A stretch of DNA of 64,000 nt from Pseudoips prasinana (GCA_951640165.1 OX621241.1:12033001-12097000), one strand, 5' to 3'; shown: positions 1-12,954, numbered from the stretch's first letter. A program made the numbers and translations. The notes: generated by a model not told the origin, from the sequence alone.

Positions 1-282
1 TGGATTCTATTTTGCTCGACGTGTACCGTCTGATGTTGACCCCTGCTTACGTCATCCGTTGCTAAAGCCATGGTTTAGGCTTTTACTTCATTTATAATTT
101 CTTGGGTCTTATTTCATACACAATTTCATCAGAGCAGCTACGATTAATGTCTGATGTCCTTTTATACCGCTGTATATCTTTTTTTTAAATATTATTATAA
201 GTAATGGTAATAAAAATATTGTGTTGTATGATAGGTTTATCGGCATCATAATCAACGACAAGTCTTGAGGTCCCGGACTTGT

Positions 283-603
283 TCCTATAGGTTGGCCAAA
301 ATGTGGTCTTGTAAACGTTGGCCGAAAGGCCGAAAAGTAACGTTGCCATGTCCCGGAGTGTACTAAAAGTTGTCCCGCGCCTGATCTCTAGTTCAATAGC
401 GGCCTGCCATCTGGTGGTTACACTGATTAGACATCAGTGTAACCACTTCCCATCATACAATAAAGAAAGAGAAAGATGGCAGGCCGCTATTGACCTAGAG
501 ATCAGGCGCGGGACAACTTTTAGTACCCTCCGAGACATGGCAACGTTACTTTTCGGCCTTTCGGCCAACGTTTACAAGACCACATTTTGGCCAACCTATA
601 GGA
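283..603. repeat. Long near-perfect palindrome (foldback element)
   Basis: About 128 bp from 283 (tcctataggttggcc) pair with the right arm ending at 603 with only three mismatches that I can find. An inner segment around ggttacactgat / atcagtgtaacc extends the stem. A 25-bp insertion near 455-480 breaks the symmetry of the right arm. There is no transposase. A transcript through it would form a dsRNA stem of about 140 bp. The 98-residue frame across it is an artefact. Confidence 0.9.
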
Positions 604-1307
604 TTGTTACCTGAGAATTGTTACCCTCCCAGTAGACCTCTGTCATGGTATGACAACAACCGGGACCGACAGCTTAACGTGCCCTCAAGAGCACGGAGAC
701 TCAGAGACTGCGTGCCTAGGTGCTTCATCATCGATAATTTACGGAACGGTTAGTGCAACTGACTATGAGCGCCTGACCTACATCTTGTACTATAGGCTTG
801 ATAGAATAGATCGTGCACACTGCTGCAAAAAATTCTTTTACTCATAAAAATAGGTTTGAGGGCGCATTTGTACACTATTATATTATTTTTCGTAATTGAC
901 ATGTGTCAACATTAACACTAGTCAACTACGCAGGATAATACAAATTTCGACAACACCAGGTAATCACAATAGATTATAGTTGCTGTAATCGAAATTTGTC
1001 CGCCGACGTGGAATGCTACCGCGTCTGTAAGCTTTAGTTCTACAGGTTGTACTTCAGTTCTAAGCTTTAAATTAGCAATCCCAAGCTTAGAACTAAAGCC
1101 ATACGGCGGTAGGCAACAGTATATCACATGTTATTTGAGATATGTTCCGTAACGACTGAGCTAATAGATTGATGATCATTTGTATTGATATTATTTCTGA
1201 TGTCCTAACATGGGTAATTAATGTTTATTAATTGCTTGTTAACAGGTTTGTGTTTGTGTTATGTTTACAATTTAAATTGCCGTTACATGAATACAGTATT
1301 ACTCCGT

Positions 1308-1460
1308 AATACTGCCGCGCAATTTATAAACGCAGTAAAGAACACTATCGCGCAATTTATAAACGCAGTACAGAACATGTGAACGAAATGTTCTTTACGT
1401 CGTTTATAAATTGCGCGATAGTGTTCTTTACTGGGTTTATAAATTGCGCGGCAGAATATT
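1308..1460. repeat. Palindrome of about 71-bp arms with internal duplication
   Basis: The left arm starts aatactgccgcgcaattt and the right arm ends gcgcggcagaatatt; the loop is near gtgaacgaa. Each arm contains the block cgcgcaatttataaacgcag twice, so the arm itself arose by duplication. It is a non-coding foldback element. Confidence 0.88.
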
Positions 1461-1888
1461 GAAACTTAATTAGGTAACTACCCACCTATTCTGTAATATT
1501 GGAACTTAACTCTACTACTATACTACCCAAATTAAACGTAGCTACCGTTTGGCGCTACCCATACGCCATATATAAGCTTACTAGAGGGTTCGGCCCTCGC
1601 GAAGGACATTCGGCCGGATATGGATTTTAGTTTAGAAGTATGGATAGTGTTACATTACGTTAAATTAGCCAGGCAAGGCGAATCTAAAATATGCAATATA
1701 ATAATTTAATATAACTAATATAGAATATTATATATTTTAGACATGTTTATTTAACGCATGCTGGATATTCAATTCAGTATTCTATACAATGTTTCAATAT
1801 GTTGTAAAAACAAACTATTTTAAATGTTCTCCCATAGTAAAAAATAAAGAAATAAATATTTTAGAACAATAAACACACTTCAATTTAT

Positions 1889-2118
1889 ATGAAACTAGGC
1901 AGAGCCTGTATTATGGCATCCAGACAACTGCTCCCAGTTGTCTGGCTGGCATAGTAGCATATGTACTTAGATATTTATAAATACATACATATTATTGACA
2001 AATTACACCTACCAAATAATCGTGCCCATCACATAAATATTTATACTGCGTGGGGCTCGAACGCATGACCTCTAGCTTAACAAACAGGATCACTAACCAC
2101 TAATCCAACAGGCCAGTC
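1889..2118 (-). mobile_element. tRNA-derived SINE (Metulj-like), copy 1
   Basis: Reading the minus strand, a tRNA-like head with a B-box-like core (from ggctcgaacgc) is followed by the body that ends near the signature atagtacaagctctgcttagt type sequence. It is degenerate. The family is widespread in Lepidoptera; the name is from memory of the consensus. Confidence 0.65.
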
Positions 2119-2297
2119 GTAAACATTTTGGAAGGCCAGCCAAATCTCCCTGCATTTGGTTTGCGATTCACAGACTCAATAAAGCCGGTCAAGCTATAAA
2201 CCCTTTAAGAAAAGAATAACTTGATATCCACTGATATTTTCAGTTCAAAGCCTGTAGTCCTGGTTAAGTCAACATGGCAGTGTAAACATCTACTACA

Positions 2298-2556
2298 CTA
2301 TAATAAAAATAATATTCTGGGACATTATTTTCACACGGCCATCTGATCCCAAACTAAGCAGAGCTTGTACTATGGAAATCAGACAACTGGTATACCTACT
2401 ACATATGTATACTACTTTTCTTTTGTAAATACATGCTTATATAGATAATTACACCCAGACTCAGGACAAATAGACAAATATCTGTCCTGGGTGAGAATCG
2501 AATCCACGACCTCCGGCCTGAAAAGCAAGCATTTGCCAACCACGCCAACAGACCCG
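2298..2556 (-). mobile_element. tRNA-derived SINE (Metulj-like), copy 2
   Basis: Minus-strand head with a clear B box (gtggattcgattctcac), then tttgtctatttgtcctgag, a TA-rich middle and catagtacaagctctgctta. It shares most of its length with copies 1 and 3. Pol III A/B-type promoter remnants are visible but no tRNA structure is conserved. Confidence 0.75.
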
Positions 2557-2876
2557 TCAATACATTATACACGTTGCTTATGTCATGTTCTATAACCATT
2601 GTGAGCAAATGGATTGTTAGCATTCGTATCGATATTATTTCTTATTGCCTCACAGGTGTAATTAATGTTGACTAATGACTAGTCAGCAGGTTAACACTAT
2701 ATGTTGGAAACATAATTGCTTTAGAGACCACTTCATTGCAATAATACAGCATTAGCCCGTATTATTGGTACTGCAATTTGATCCTGACCATCAATGTAAA
2801 AATGTAATGTATTTTATTTGTTTTTATGTTTGTTATTGCTAAATTTGCTAATACCTATATTTTTCTATTATTTTAG

Positions 2877-2960
2877 GCGCAAAGCGACGATGACGACGTC
2901 GGGCCCGACGACGTCAACGTCGCCGTCGAAGGAGGCTTTATGGACGAATTCTTCAGTGAG
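2877..2960 (+). CDS. Syx1A: Syx1A exon 2 (acidic N-terminus, start of Ha helix)
   Basis: This 84-bp, phase 0-0 exon encodes 28 residues beginning AQSDDDDVG and ending MDEFFSE. The acceptor is a T-rich tract ending ttttag; the donor is GAG|gtaagt. Insect Syntaxin 1A has AQSDDEE at the same place, directly after the roughly 11-residue first exon, so the start is placed by homology and by the AG. The acidic stretch precedes the three-helix Habc regulatory domain, whose first helix starts at MDEFF. The exon is GC-rich against an AT-rich intron. It is followed about 110 bp downstream by an antisense SINE. Confidence 0.95.
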
Positions 2961-3069
2961 GTAAGTCTTTTGCTTTTGTTATGATAACCAAATTAAACAT
3001 TCGTCGCATTGTAACAAGTATATTATACTTAATATATGGCAGCTAAACTTAAACTACTACTAAACTAGA

Positions 3070-3338
3070 TTGATAATAATATCCAAGGACATTATTAACA
3101 CACGGCCATCTGATCCTAAACTAAGCAGAGCTTGTACTATGGAAATCAGATAACTGATAATACATTGAAACTTTTCTTTTGTAAACACATACTTACCTAT
3201 AGAGATAATTACAGCCAGACACAGGACCAACAGACATGTTCATGCACACAAATATCTGTCCTGGGTGAGAATCGAACCCACAGCCTCCGGCGTGAAAAGC
3301 AAGCATTTGCCAACCACGCCAACAGGCTAACTGGCAAA
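3070..3338 (-). mobile_element. tRNA-derived SINE (Metulj-like), copy 3
   Basis: Same family and orientation as copy 2, with high similarity including the head (gtgggttcgattctcaccca on the minus strand) and the catagtacaagctctgctta segment. It sits about 110 bp after Syx1A exon 2. Short frames at 3132-3402 derive from it. Confidence 0.78.
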
Positions 3339-3839
3339 CTCTAACCAAATGTGTGTATTCACAACTCAAGAGACACATTTTCCTGTTTTTTAACGTTAGC
3401 AATACGTAGATTTTCCCAATTACGTGTCATAAACATGTTTGTAGAATATTCAATACAGGTAATATACAAATAATTATAATTTATCAAGAAGTTTATAAAA
3501 TGCCTGCTATTTTCATTTAGGATTGTGTCGTCATGGTGTATTATGAAATTGTTCACAAGTCAATATCGCACCAACACGACTAGGCGTAGAAATTCCAGCC
3601 ATAGCCTAGCTAGAGTAATACATCTTAATGTAGGGATTATGAGTCATTCATGTCCTACGTGACTTAGTTACCATGTAACACAGCTTTGCGAGAATTTCCT
3701 GTCTTTCGTATACCGCGCTTATTTCACAATTATTCTCTTTTCGTTGTAGATATTTTATAGGCATCGCAATGTGCCATAAACCCCTGAAGAGAAAAGCTTT
3801 TTTTCTCTGAGATTTATCGCGGGATTTGGTCCTAGCAGG

Positions 3840-4080
3840 CTGAATTAATTTTATTCTGTGATAAAGTTGCTATGTACTTTTTATGGGTGTTACGCCTAGC
3901 GGCAGATTGTTTAAACGCAGGTAGTAAGCCCCTGTGTTCAAAGTATGTGCTGCCCGTCCTGCACCTGGCCTCTCCCCTCCTCTGGTCACCTCTGGCTAGC
4001 CAGTCCCGCATAGCTATCTTGTCTCCATTGCAACTTGCCACCATGGCCGAAATTAGACTGGAAGGACTTCATTATAGTGT
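3840..4080 (+). mobile_element. Degenerate lepidopteran SINE-like repeat
   Basis: Contains ccaccatggccgaaattaga followed by ctggaaggacttcatta, a segment also found at 48405-48440. Low-copy similarity supports a repeat; boundaries are unclear. The 76-residue frame here is not a gene. Confidence 0.4.
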
Positions 4081-5267
4081 TTTTGTTTCTTCTAATATGT
4101 AAATGTATGTATGTGTTTTGTTGCAAAATAAAACTGCAATTCCATTTGCGTCACAGAGTCCAAAGTGAGTTTTCCAATCAGCATAGTTATACAAAAGTTT
4201 GAGCGTATTCCTGTCTATTGTTTTCGCTGTGAGCATGTACCTGATGTTCTGTTTGTTTTGTTGAATGCCGTTGGTTGTTGCGTGCCGTTATAAGTATTTA
4301 ATTATATTTAGCCTCACCTTTCATATTACGTACGTTCGTTAATGATGATTCCTTAATTGAGTTACGAGGGCTCTAAAGGTCGTTCATGTTAATGGACAGA
4401 TGTTCATGGTTATTTACTTGAGTTTTACGATTTGTTCCTTGTTAGACTAGGAAAAAGATGTAATGATTGAACATTATTTCTACTTCGTTCATTTTTGCCT
4501 GATGGTAAGCAAAATATTGGCAACTGTTGGTATCGATATTTCTTAGTTCCTGTTTATTCGTTTTCTAGAACAATACATTACATGTATCGTATAAATATCA
4601 AGTATATATGTAATTTTTTCAGTGTACTCACTTCTCAAAACAACTATTTGGCTTTATATTCCTTTTTTTAGGTTGATGCAATATATAGGTAGCCAATAAT
4701 TAGATCCTACCACCGCGTGTTGGTTTTTGTTGATTTTCCCTGTGCGCTGAGGATTAGTACCTACATTACCTCCAATTTAAGTTACTAATATTTGAATAAC
4801 TGCCACTACTACTCACTAATCGAAAAGAGAACCGCTAAAAATAACTCATTACTATACGGAGATAATAATGATGCAGAACATCGAAAAGAAATAGGAGAAG
4901 GGTTATGTATCGCCACGAGCTTTGTCTGTGTATAATTATTTCCACTTCACCTTTTACGTGCGAGCGTACATTCATCGTGCCTTTTCCTAGAGAAAACACG
5001 CAAAAGTCGTATTTTCACGGTTGCCTAATGCTCAGTCAACTGTTTAATTGGAACGATCGAAACGTGAATAAGAAATCCAGTCTTTAGCGATGCATATATA
5101 GGGTCAGATTTATTCGTGGAAAGAGAACTTCTTGATAATCTGTATAGTTGTTATACCTTGATAGGAATTTTGAACGTCTTTGGTCTTGATGTTGTCGTTA
5201 TGAGTTTAGTAGTTCAATTGGCTTCATCTATCTATCTACCACAGAACGGTATTGTTGATGCTTAATT

Positions 5268-5515
5268 TGAGCGCCCATAAGTCGTTGCTTTCACCGGTCC
5301 GTAAATCATCGGTAAGGTTAAACACCTATCCAAGTTAGTCTATTGATGGGTGACGAAGTAGTTTAATTTCTGCGCATCCCAAATCCCAATACTACAAAGG
5401 GCACATAAAGCTGTCGGTCCAGGTTGTAGTCGTTGTCGTTGTTGTCGACAACAGTCGTTAAGACGGATTGACCAACTTAAACTGCCCATACAGTAAATTA
5501 AGTAAATTATAGAAT
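5268..5515 (+). mobile_element. 5S-rRNA-derived SINE, diverged copy
   Basis: Contains ccggtccgtaaatcatcgg, taaggttaaacac and ttgatgggtgacg, matching the internal promoter region of 5S rRNA, followed by the body agctgtcggtccaggttgta seen in the copies at 40185 and 46108. Confidence 0.65.
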
Positions 5516-8500
5516 ACCACATACCCATTACAAAACTTCTAGCTAGCAACACCAACGTTTGCGAAATGATTCTTCGCGACCCTTACAAATTGTTTGGCCG
5601 AAGTGATGAATACCAATTTCATGTAATATTTTATACAATCATTAGCGAGTTTAAAATATAACTGTGTACTGGTAGAGCATTCCATAGCCGGCAGTTGTAT
5701 ATTAAAAGATTTATTCGTAAAAGTTGTAGTATGGCAAATTTATTTTAGCCGCAGATTTTCTGATCAACGCAGGTCCGCGAGTGTGTTTTATGTAGGAACG
5801 TTCTATAAGGTAGAAAGCGTAGTTGGATCGAAAAGGATCCTTTAAAGAAGACAAGGAATGTGAACATCCCGACGAAGGCGATTAGGTAGGTAGCCACTTA
5901 AGCTTAGTACGAAATTCAGACACGTGATCATAATTATGCTATATGAAGTCAAAGAAGTTCATCAGGTTCGTTCGCGTTACGAATCCACTTTTTTTGTAAT
6001 TGCTTATTTCTTTCTGTGTACCTATATTGATTATATAGGTACACACAGTATTTTCACTGTGTACCTATATTGATTGTGACTTACAGCAGTTGCAGTGATG
6101 AGTAAGATGATGAATGATGAGTAAGAGGATGGGACTAATCCTACATAAAATATAGAGGGATCCATTACGCTTGCTCAGACGTTGTCTTTAATCAAAACAA
6201 ATAATGTGTAGTCATATCTTACTTATCGCACATTTTCAGATAAGTGAAATGATGAATTTGATAATGTCACCATTTCACGTATCTGATTAGGTGTTAAGTG
6301 CCTCTTGCAATACGGTACCTGAATGATTAAAACTAGAGTTTTTTTAGTGACTTAATATAAATGCTAAGTCTTTTAATCTAACGTAATCGCTTTAGTTTGT
6401 TTCATCAATACCTTCAGTGTTGAATTAAGACACCTGATCTGCTTCGGATTTAAGACAATTGATATTATTACTAAGCGGCGCCAGAGTGAGGCAATATAAC
6501 GCAGACATTGGTCATTGGATCTTGAAGAGGTCGGGCGTGACGTCACACCGAACATCGCTGTGGGGAACCCTGAAGATTGTGATTTGGCTGACACAGATAC
6601 GAGTAACCAACCAATGGGCTCTAGTATATATTTGGAAATATGTATAAAACATCTATATATTGCCCATTGTCTCCATTTCTGCTAGACACTTTATAGTGAT
6701 TCTATTATTTTACTCTCGCCACACAAAGAGGCGTATCGTTAGTTCGACAAGAAATGACTATCTTTACTATTAAGCGCAGGCAACGTTACGATTACGCGGA
6801 TAAACCAAATTCAATGCGGGTTTGTACCTGCAAAAATTGGGGAGGATTTTGTGACATGTTTTTAAAAAGATTACAGCTACCCTTTTATATGCCTAATATT
6901 AATTGCAGACTAAGTTTGGTTTTTTGTTTCTTCTTTGTAGTATCAATTCGGCAAACAAAAACACAGCTTACCTGTCGGCAAGCGGCTGCCGTAGCCTATG
7001 ACGCCCGTGACACAAATGGAATCACTATTGCGTTGCCAACCCTTCTTTCCTCCTCGATGGTGACCTTACACCCAGGACCACAACATTATCATAATAATGC
7101 TATTACCTGGGGTACGATCGTGCTGTCCATACAGTGATACAATGCTTTGCTTTACCTCACTTACATGTTACTACAGATGAGCGCTTCCCAAGGTTCACGT
7201 GTAAAGTTACCAGCCTATAACTTCACAGTACAGTAGAATTAAAATAAAGAATAGTCGGGTATATCAGTTTCGATCAGACACATATTTACAGACATTTTAT
7301 TGACCGAATGCACTTAAAACATGCTACGGGTCCACCACTGATGACTACAGCAAGACATAATGATCGTTGCTTTCCGGATAACTTGGCACATATATCTTGG
7401 GATTATTCAAGCCTTGAGTGAATAAACATCTTACTGGGACGTCCGGTCCACCCTAGGTCAGATAGGTATTCGTTTGATGGCTGTAGAAAGTATGGCTAAG
7501 ACCATACTTTCTACAGCCATCCAACATACGTCACGGCGGGGCGTGGCGGCCCTGTGAAGTAACGGTCAAGCTTAAAACATGTCTGTACCATAGCAAAAAA
7601 ATAAAATTTGTGTCTGTTTGTAATTTTAAAACAATAAGTTTTTACTAAACACGTATAAGATTAATTATAGTTCTTTTTGTTCTGTGCTAATCTCCGAAAT
7701 GGCTGAACTGATATTGGCAGGAGTTCTGTGAGGGTCATTTATTTTTCTGAAATACGCTGGCGAAGCCGCGGGCGCAACCTAGTTAAATATGAAAAATGAG
7801 ACGTCGTGTAACTGTCTGAATGCGAGCTGTTTCATTGTGTAACTAACTGCTCATGACATTCACGGAGTTATTCTTACTCAAATATTAATGAGGACGAACC
7901 CAAAACAGCGCTTATATGTAGGACTCGACTACTACATACATCAAAATTAGGCTAGGTTCACAACAATTCTGTTTTAGTTTTATCATAGAATTTGTAAGTG
8001 GGTAAATTTGTACCTTAAAGTAATCGCCTACTTACAAGCATACTTCATACATATAAAAGTGGATTTTTGCCACAGGTTTTGTTTTACACATTTTGATTGT
8101 GTTGCTACGCCGAATTTTTTCTTTTGTCCCCTTCAATTATTCCGTTTGGGTTGGTGGAGAATTTAATTACGGTTGTAACATTGTCCGACTGTGACTGCAG
8201 ATGTATCGTGTAAGCTCCCCTAATCCGGTGCTCGCAATCCAAACATGACCTGATTCCGAGCAACTTACCTTTATTAATAAATCTGCTTCCAAACCTATAT
8301 ACGATGTATGTTCATAGGAACATGTATGCGTATATAAAAGTCAAATTGTTGCCTATAATATTTTGACAAAGTATTTTCAGTCAATTTTACGTTCCTTAAA
8401 AAAAAAGTGAAATGTGTTCATCTGCTCAGAAATCGGCTGGATATATGTATATTATACAACATAACAATATAACATCATAATATAAATGAGCAACGGTCTA

Positions 8501-8950
8501 ACAATTGTTATAGTTAACGTAATCATTTTACCAACCATAAGCCTAAAATAATAAATTATCAGATTCCGATCCCAAACAATTAGGAAACGATAAATTTGAT
8601 CAATGGCAAAGAGCACAAAATTAAATATAACACGACACAATTATCTGTAATATACAGAGTTTACACGTTGTTTATTTAAGTAAACAAAGATATTACACAT
8701 ATTAAAAAGGTATCAAATTATACTTGGTATTTAAACCTTTATCAATCAACAAAATATATATATATTTTTTCATTTTTAAGCTCATGTACCGGAGCCCCGT
8801 ATTGTTTATTAAGCGTAATTATCTCGTGAAAAAGACATGAGCCCTAGACAAATATTATAAAGTATATTAAACTTAATAGAAATCGCTAGAGCGGTTTTTA
8901 TAATCATGATTTCTACATGTAAAAATATTTGTTGATTAATGTCACAGAGT
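5516..8950. other. Intron 2 stretch with little recognisable content
   Basis: Mostly unique AT-rich DNA. Small features: a hairpin at about 6015-6045 (gtgtacctatat / tatataggtacac) with a nearby repeat of one arm, a 20-bp hairpin at about 7475-7522 around ggctgtagaaagtatgg, and a possible Helitron 3' remnant at 7748-7782 (gcgaagccgcgggc then ctag). The 127-residue open frame at 6754-7137 shows no motif I recognise. Confidence 0.5.
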
Positions 8951-8959
8951 AAAGTAAAG

Positions 8960-9432
8960 TCGCGGGCCCACCGCGGTGCACGGAGAGGCTACCCACGTGT
9001 ATTAAGCTTCGCTTTGTAAGAAAATGTATGTGGTTGTGTCCACTGCAACCCACGGAGAGGCTACGCATGAATTGACGTCATTGATACACGCGTGGCTTGC
9101 TCGAATAGGCGGTTACATAGCTCAACGCTGTCAACGTGGGTCTACGTTTCCACTGGAGTACACGAATAAGACCCACGACTATGCTTGACAAAATGGCGCA
9201 GGCGTCGCTCGCTTGCTTCCCCGCCCGTCCCACCTCCCGCAGCCCGTGTCCGTAGATTGCAGTGGCATGTGTGTAGCCTCTCCGTGCGCCGTGCAACGCT
9301 AAACATAGTCGTGGGTCTTCGTGTAGATACTCCAGTGGAAACGTAGACCCACGTTGTCAAACAAATGAATACACGCAGCTAAAATGCGCCGCGTGCCCGT
9401 GCACAGAATGCACCGCGGTGGGGCCGCGCCTT
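8960..9432. repeat. GC-rich nested inverted repeat (foldback element)
   Basis: Inner arms 9132-9183 and 9304-9355 share aacgtgggtctacgtttcca and gacccacgactatg in inverse orientation. Outer arms share ccaccgcggtgca near 8967 and its complement near 9410. It also has two cggagaggctac motifs (8980, 9053) and the inverse near 9270. It is markedly more GC-rich than the intron and has no credible ORF. Confidence 0.75.
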
Positions 9433-10279
9433 AATGCACGTGTGAGCAAATTGTGTAGTTGATGATCGTAGCTCCGCAGAACCGGCGTAGTAGCTCTACT
9501 ACAACGCGTCAGTGCTACGGTAAAAATTAGACCGTGTTCCCTTTTCTTAAAAACTTATTTTAAAGTAAGATGCGAAACGAGGATGGTTTTTACATATTGA
9601 AACAAGATTAAAAAAGCGTTATGTATTTGACGATGTTCATTTATTTTGTGTTTTGTTTTAATTCTACAAAATATACACGTAAATGAAATAATTGTACATG
9701 GTGCCATTTCATTAGAACATTCGATATGTATTTAATTCGTAAACAAGATCATATTTTATATTGTTTCTGGTTGAATCTGACACCTGATTTAACTATTGAT
9801 CTATACCAAGATAGTTTTAGTTTCGAGGTCAGATACAGGTAGCTAGCCGCAACAAGTTAGATTTGGGCCTACCCCAGTAGAACTTGGAAAAAGGTAAGGT
9901 TAAATTTATTAGCTTTCCCGTTTAATTACGTTACATTGGTAGATAATCTTAGTTAGTGTGCGTGTAGGTACTGATTGAGAATACACTCTAAATCATTAAT
10001 ATAACCCATAGTAACCACAAGGAATCCTATTATTTGATCGCATAATACAGTCGTAGACATAAATTCCCAAGAAATATTTACTTTAGTATGTACAGAGTAA
10101 ATACCAACCGAGATGTTCTTTGAATAAATGAGTTCATATTAACAATGCAGGGTCTTTGCTTGAATACATAAATCTTCAACGATGATACAATTATGTAAAA
10201 ATATTTTGAGCTGTATTAGGTACGTCATAATTCGAAATATTTTCTTTACCTTTCTTTTTAACTTCAGAAATAGTGTCAA

Positions 10280-10480
10280 TAGTTTACAGCCGGTCGAGCG
10301 GTGTAAGTGGTCCGATCCAGCCATACTAGCAGTGACCTAGAACAGCTATAACAACTGTGATTTGTTTTGGGGTCTTCGGGCCTCAGAGAGTACGTTAAGC
10401 CGTCGGTCCTTTTTGTCCTGAAAACAACTAAAACAATCGTTAGAAGTTTTCATCACCCAGCTTCAACTAAAACAAACAAT
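10280..10480 (+). mobile_element. SINE-like fragment sharing the 5S-SINE body
   Basis: The segment tacgttaagccgtcggtcct resembles the body of the 5S-derived SINEs (acgttaagctgtcggtcccg), but the upstream part does not look like 5S. It is a mosaic or diverged repeat. Confidence 0.4.
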
Positions 10481-11679
10481 AACTATTGTATTTATAAATT
10501 GACAATAATTATATACTAGCTAGTTAAGATACGATTTCATAATATGTCTATTTTAATTGTTAGAGGATTGAGAATGACTGGCTGTTTAGGCACATAAATT
10601 ACATAGCCTATTTTCAATAATATTTATTATAATATACAATGTCTGTATTGTTATCTGACGTTTCGTCGTTCTGATTGTAATGAAAATTAACATTTAACAT
10701 TAAAAATGTTTTATTATCTATGATTTACCAGAGATATGGTATGATATATTTACAGAATAAATTAACATGTTTTTATATGAACAATATAGTACGCGGATTT
10801 TCGAGTGAGCCGAGTTAAAAATAAAGATAGGTGTTCATTCGAAAAATTCAATTTTATACCAGTCAATAATTAAAAATATAGTTCATTATAAATAGCCACA
10901 AACTCCCACATTCTAACAAAGGGTTGAATTCAAACACTACTGCATTTTATGTAACCGTCCAAGTAATTGGTATGATTATGGGAACGTGCCATTGTTGAGC
11001 CCCCTGTACGGCTGTACCTATATGAAATGTTTTAGGTTCACGAGTTCAACTCAACATGAACTGGACATTATTTTATAATACTTCTCTAAAAAACATGCAG
11101 TTGTTATACTTTTTACGCCGCTACTATGCGATGTTGCTGCCTCATGTAATGACTTTTAACTTTTAATTATTCGCGTGGGGTGTATACTCGTAAGTCGTAA
11201 TACAGTGTCTTTGAAGGTAAACTTTCTTTAATTTAAATTTACTGTCATAGTACTCTTATGCCTGAAGTTCTGTTAGATGGCTGTATGTAATTAGTCAGCT
11301 AGTATATTTGGCCTATGGCTGTGCTAATAAAATAAAATAAATGAATAAAAAATTAGTCCAGTGAACAAATAGCTGTTGGTGATTTTAGTTTTCTGCTTAA
11401 ACCTTAAACCAAAAGCATTGCTTTTGGTGTAAGTAAGGCCCATATGTAATGGTGAACATAATGAATTTTCTCTCAAATATTTGCTTTAAAAACTGATTCG
11501 TAAGTAAAAACAATATTTCACTGACTATTACTGTATTTGCCCGAACGAGTTTTACTTAATTCACGTTAGTGAGTAAAGTTGGAGTTGACATTTGGAAAAC
11601 GAAAAAATATTGACATATTGTAATTATTAAGCATGTATTAAATGTTGACTGTTTTTTTTTTAGATTATATAGTGGTTTA

Positions 11680-11815
11680 TTTTGGTATTGTGTTATGTTA
11701 CGATTGTATGTTTCAAACGCCTTGTAAGGCAGCTTTTGGTGAAACTTATTTTATTACCTGTGATCTTGTAATACCCAAAATGCAATGAAATAATAAATGA
11801 TTTTGATTTTGAAAG
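11680..11815 (+). mobile_element. Probable LINE 3' end
   Basis: A 3'-UTR-like segment ends aataaatgattttgattttg, the short A/T-rich repeat tail typical of insect Jockey/CR1-type non-LTR elements. No coding part is recognised, so the family is uncertain. Confidence 0.35.
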
Positions 11816-12763
11816 TTTAAGTTCTTTTTAACAAAACCGTGGTACAAAATACCCCAATTACGGATATAAGTTTTTACGCGCAAATAACTGAGAGTAATCG
11901 TAAAAGCATTTTAGATTTTGCCACTGCCGTAGTTGTTACGCAGACTATAAACAAATGATAATTAGTACTGTAAAAAATGGTGGATACTATTTTCAGTTTA
12001 TATCCTCCTAAATGAGATAGTCGCCTGCCCTAGGGAAATATCCAATTTTCCTCTCCGGCCTCAACTTTTCTCTCGGAAACAAAATACAATAAAAATACTC
12101 CTCGTTGCCAGTTTTCATTCGTGATGTGAATTGTTCACGCGTTTTCATTTAATTCACAAGTATTCGCAACACAACACAGAGTGTCATAAATATTCAGGCT
12201 GTGCTTGGTATTCATCATAATCGTGCAATTCATTTACATGTTATTATATTGTATGAAAGAGACGTCGGCACATGTCGATCTCCCTTGAATACAACAACTT
12301 CATATTGCTTATGTTATGAGCGCACAGCTTTTGATTAAGGCAGTTATCCCTTAATGAAATTATTTAACACATTTACACGTATAATTTCTAGTGCCTTCTA
12401 CGTGGTTAAATTAAATGAGTGAATGAAATTTGAAACATGAAGGTCTGTTCAGTTCTAAATATCAATAATAGATTACAAATAAAAAACGTGTAAAGAATAC
12501 TGATATCATGGATCTAGCAATAACCGTGCGTTCGACTACATTTCACAGAGCTAGCCAAGTATACAGGTTATATTTTAATGGTTATAAAAAAATCCTCCAA
12601 ATATGTTAGACAGATAACTCTTTATTGCACCCCAAAGATATAAACTTAGAGTAGAAAATTACATCAAAATGGAAATAGTACAAGTGGCCGCCTTATCGCT
12701 TTATATTTAGCGATAAGAAAAAACCCTCGTTCTAGTATATTTACGTCTCTTCTCGTTACGTTG

Positions 12764-12932
12764 TCTACTATATAAAAATAAGTCGGGTTTTCCTTCCTGA
12801 CGCTATAACTCCAGAACGCACGAACCGATTTCCACGGTTTTGCATTCGTTGGAAAGGTCTCAGGCTCCGTGAGGTTTATAGCAAAGAAAATTTATAAAAT
12901 TTAATGCGGGTAACACCGCGGGGCACAGCTAG
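12764..12932 (+). mobile_element. Short non-autonomous Helitron
   Basis: Starts TCTACTATATAAAAATAAG and ends cggggcacagCTAG followed by T. The 3' GC hairpin (gcgggtaacaccgc) lies just before CTAG, as expected for Helitrons. The host base before TC is not the usual A, so the 5' boundary is less certain. Confidence 0.55.
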
Positions 12933-12954
12933 TTTCTTATAAATAGTCGCTATA

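Larger units (their letters stand above)
1178..2780 (+). repeat. Diverged direct-repeat blocks flanking SINE copies
   Basis: The block at about 1160-1310 (gatattatttct, taattaatgtt, cagtattactccgtaat) recurs at about 2610-2770 (gatattatttct, taattaatgtt, cagcattagcccgtatt) at roughly two-thirds identity by eye. It may be an old repeat family or a local duplication. Confidence 0.4.

Noticed and set aside
318..614. 98-residue protein
   Set aside because: It spans the palindrome, so the sequence is an artefact of inverted repeats.
1..2876. Syntaxin 1A exon 1 within the window
   Set aside because: No short frame resembling the MTKDRLAALHA start followed by a donor was found; it must lie upstream.
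6754..7137. 127-residue open frame as a gene
   Set aside because: No recognisable motif, no splice or promoter context, and chance frames of this size are expected in 64 kb.
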